Positions 62,935 through 64,000 of a DNA stretch of 64,000 nucleotides are shown piece by piece (the stretch's first letter is position 1; each line of letters begins with the position of its first letter). The notes beneath the pieces were generated by a model. That model was not told the origin of the DNA. It did no database searches and saw only the letters and a program-made list of their open reading frames with translations. The position numbers and the translations under genes were made by a program. Source of the stretch: Bacillota bacterium (GTDB lineage: Bacteria > Bacillota > Clostridia > UBA1381); contig JAQXIJ010000021.1 of the NCBI GenBank assembly GCA_029007725.1, forward strand, positions 1 to 64,000, given 5' to 3'.

Positions 62935-64000
62935 TCAACTCCTGCTATATACTAATTCTCTGGCATATTTGTCAGCTTCTGCAATCTGTTCCACAGACGG
63001 ATTTTGTATATTTGCGACCTTTTCCATGGCGCGGCTTATTTCATCAGTTATGCCAAGATAACTTAGCTTTCCCTTTAAAAACAAATCCACTGCTGCTTCG
63101 TCACTTCCATTAAATATAACCGGTAGAATTCCACCCTCTCTGCCTGCCTTTTTCGCAAGCTCAATCGCATAAAAAGTTTCGGTGTCCGGCTTCTCAAATG
63201 TTAGGTCCGGATAATCAGAAAAGTCCAGTTCATTGCCGGTCATGGGCAGTCGGTCGGGATAGGTAAGCGCATACTGAATCGGCAGTTTCATGTCTGGCAC
63301 GCCAAGCTGCGCAATTACCCCATTATCATCATACATTACCGCAGAATGCAGCACGCTCTGCCTGTGTATAAGCACCTCTATCTGTGAAATATCAACATCA
63401 AAAAGCCATTTTGCCTCAATCACCTCAAGCCCTTTGTTCACAAGCGTCGACGAGTCTATCGTAACCTTTGCACCCATATTCCAGTTTGGGTGTTTTAGTG
63501 CCTGCTGCGGCGTTATGTGCTCAAGTTCTACGCGCGCTTTTCCGAAAAACGGACCGCCCGAAGCAGTCAGAAGTATTTTTTTTATTTTCTTCGGATTTCC
63601 CTGAAGAGACTGAAAAATTGCCGAATGTTCGCTGTCTACAGGCAATATTCTTACGTTATTCTCTTTTGCCAGCCGAGTTACGATATGTCCGCCGGTTACA
63701 AGCGTCTCTTTATTTGCAAGCGCTATGTCTTTTCCGGATTTTATAGCTTCTATCGTCGGCACAAGCCCCGCAATTCCGACAACGGCGGTAACTACCGTAC
63801 GTGCCTTCGGATATGTTGCCGCTTCAACAAGGCTTTCTATACCACCCGAAACGCGGATATCGGTATCCGCAAGCTTAATCTTTAGTTCTTCTGCTTTTTT
63901 TTCATCAACCACACACACAAGCTCCGGCTTAAATTCTCGCGCCTGCTTTTCAAGTAGTCCGATGTTGGAATATGTCGAAAGTGCCCAAACCCGTATTCCG
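62935..64000 (-). CDS. dxr: 1-Deoxy-D-xylulose-5-phosphate reductoisomerase, N-terminus cut by the window edge
   Basis: A partial MEP-pathway enzyme. Only about 25-30 N-terminal residues (the first part of the NADPH fold) are lost past 64000; the frame enters as RVWALSTYSNIGLLEKQ. Visible are LANKETLV, DSEHSAIFQ with the metal ligands, TASGGPF, MGAKVTIDSSTLVNKGLE and the C-terminal helical domain. An internal ATG-like start at 63918 is not the true beginning. It overlaps the rseP start region. Confidence 0.95.
   Translation of the reverse strand, partial: GIRVWALSTYSNIGLLEKQAREFKPELVCVVDEKKAEELKIKLADTDIRVSGGIESLVEAATYPKARTVVTAVVGIAGLVPTIEAIKSGKDIALANKETLVTGGHIVTRLAKENNVRILPVDSEHSAIFQSLQGNPKKIKKILLTASGGPFFGKARVELEHITPQQALKHPNWNMGAKVTIDSSTLVNKGLEVIEAKWLFDVDISQIEVLIHRQSVLHSAVMYDDNGVIAQLGVPDMKLPIQYALTYPDRLPMTGNELDFSDYPDLTFEKPDTETFYAIELAKKAGREGGILPVIFNGSDEAAVDLFLKGKLSYLGITDEISRAMEKVANIQNPSVEQIAEADKYARELVYSRS

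Noticed and set aside
1-64000. CRISPR arrays, insertion sequences and prophage genes
   Set aside because: No spaced direct repeats, transposase, integrase or phage protein was seen on reading both strands.

Overview
The window looks like a chromosomal segment of an anaerobic, low-GC, Gram-positive bacterium of the class Clostridia. This is inferred from the gene families, not from a marker-gene search. The pointers are a six-subunit Rnf complex, S-layer-homology (SLH) proteins, a PrsA-type lipoprotein, a perfect CIRCE element in front of hrcA-grpE-dnaK-dnaJ, a CD1247-like zinc protein, a DUF4250 protein, FeoA/FeoB, and sigma-A-type promoters with 17-bp spacers. Both ends cut through genes: an ABC-F ATPase on the left and dxr on the right. 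Most genes lie on the minus strand. I see no CRISPR array, transposase, phage gene or rRNA. One tRNA (Leu, UAA) is present.

Layout. 1-1.7 kb: the end of an ABC-F gene and an SLH/glucosaminidase wall hydrolase. 1.8-6.7 kb: rnfCDGEAB. 6.9-9.9 kb: a diacylglycerol-type glycosyltransferase, an RNA m5C methyltransferase and a small membrane exporter. 9.9-11.6 kb: a divergent plus-strand operon with a class I amidotransferase-like protein that has lost its catalytic triad, an ECF S component and hpt. 11.7-13.7 kb: a GntR/ABC cassette with a perfect operator. 13.7-16 kb: a GH94 phosphorylase. 16.4-26.6 kb: a seven-gene housekeeping operon, alaS-truB-ribF-(GlmU acetyltransferase half)-pth-mfd-prsA. 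26.8-26.9 kb: a 45-aa FeoB-associated Cys-rich protein. 26.9-33.2 kb: MacA/MacB-type exporter genes followed by a large SLH protein. 33.3-39.8 kb: GH13, glgP and glgA, for glycogen or maltodextrin turnover. 39.9-43.2 kb: feoA-feoB-dus. 43.3-45.1 kb: an L,D-transpeptidase and a convergent SGNH hydrolase. 45.2-50.4 kb: argCJBDF. 50.6-51.7 kb: an EamA permease and DUF4250. 51.9 kb: tRNA-Leu. 52.1-56.9 kb: the hrcA heat-shock operon. 57-64 kb: dxr-rseP-ispG-aroQ-pepP, then efp, the CD1247-like gene and hemW.

How it works together. Rnf would couple ferredoxin oxidation to NAD+ reduction and ion export, as in fermentative clostridia. GlgA/GlgP/GH13 (and perhaps GH94) handle storage or imported glucans. 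argCJBDF makes citrulline from glutamate through the cyclic acetyl pathway. dxr and ispG belong to the MEP isoprenoid route. SLH proteins, the L,D-transpeptidase, PrsA and the SLH-glucosaminidase serve the envelope.

No clearly new multi-gene system stands out. The best leads are the triad-less amidotransferase-like protein in an operon with a vitamin or base transporter and hpt, the 131-residue histone-H1-like Lys-rich tail on glycogen synthase, the free-standing GlmU acetyltransferase domain, the MacAB-SLH operon, and several palindromes placed exactly within promoters.
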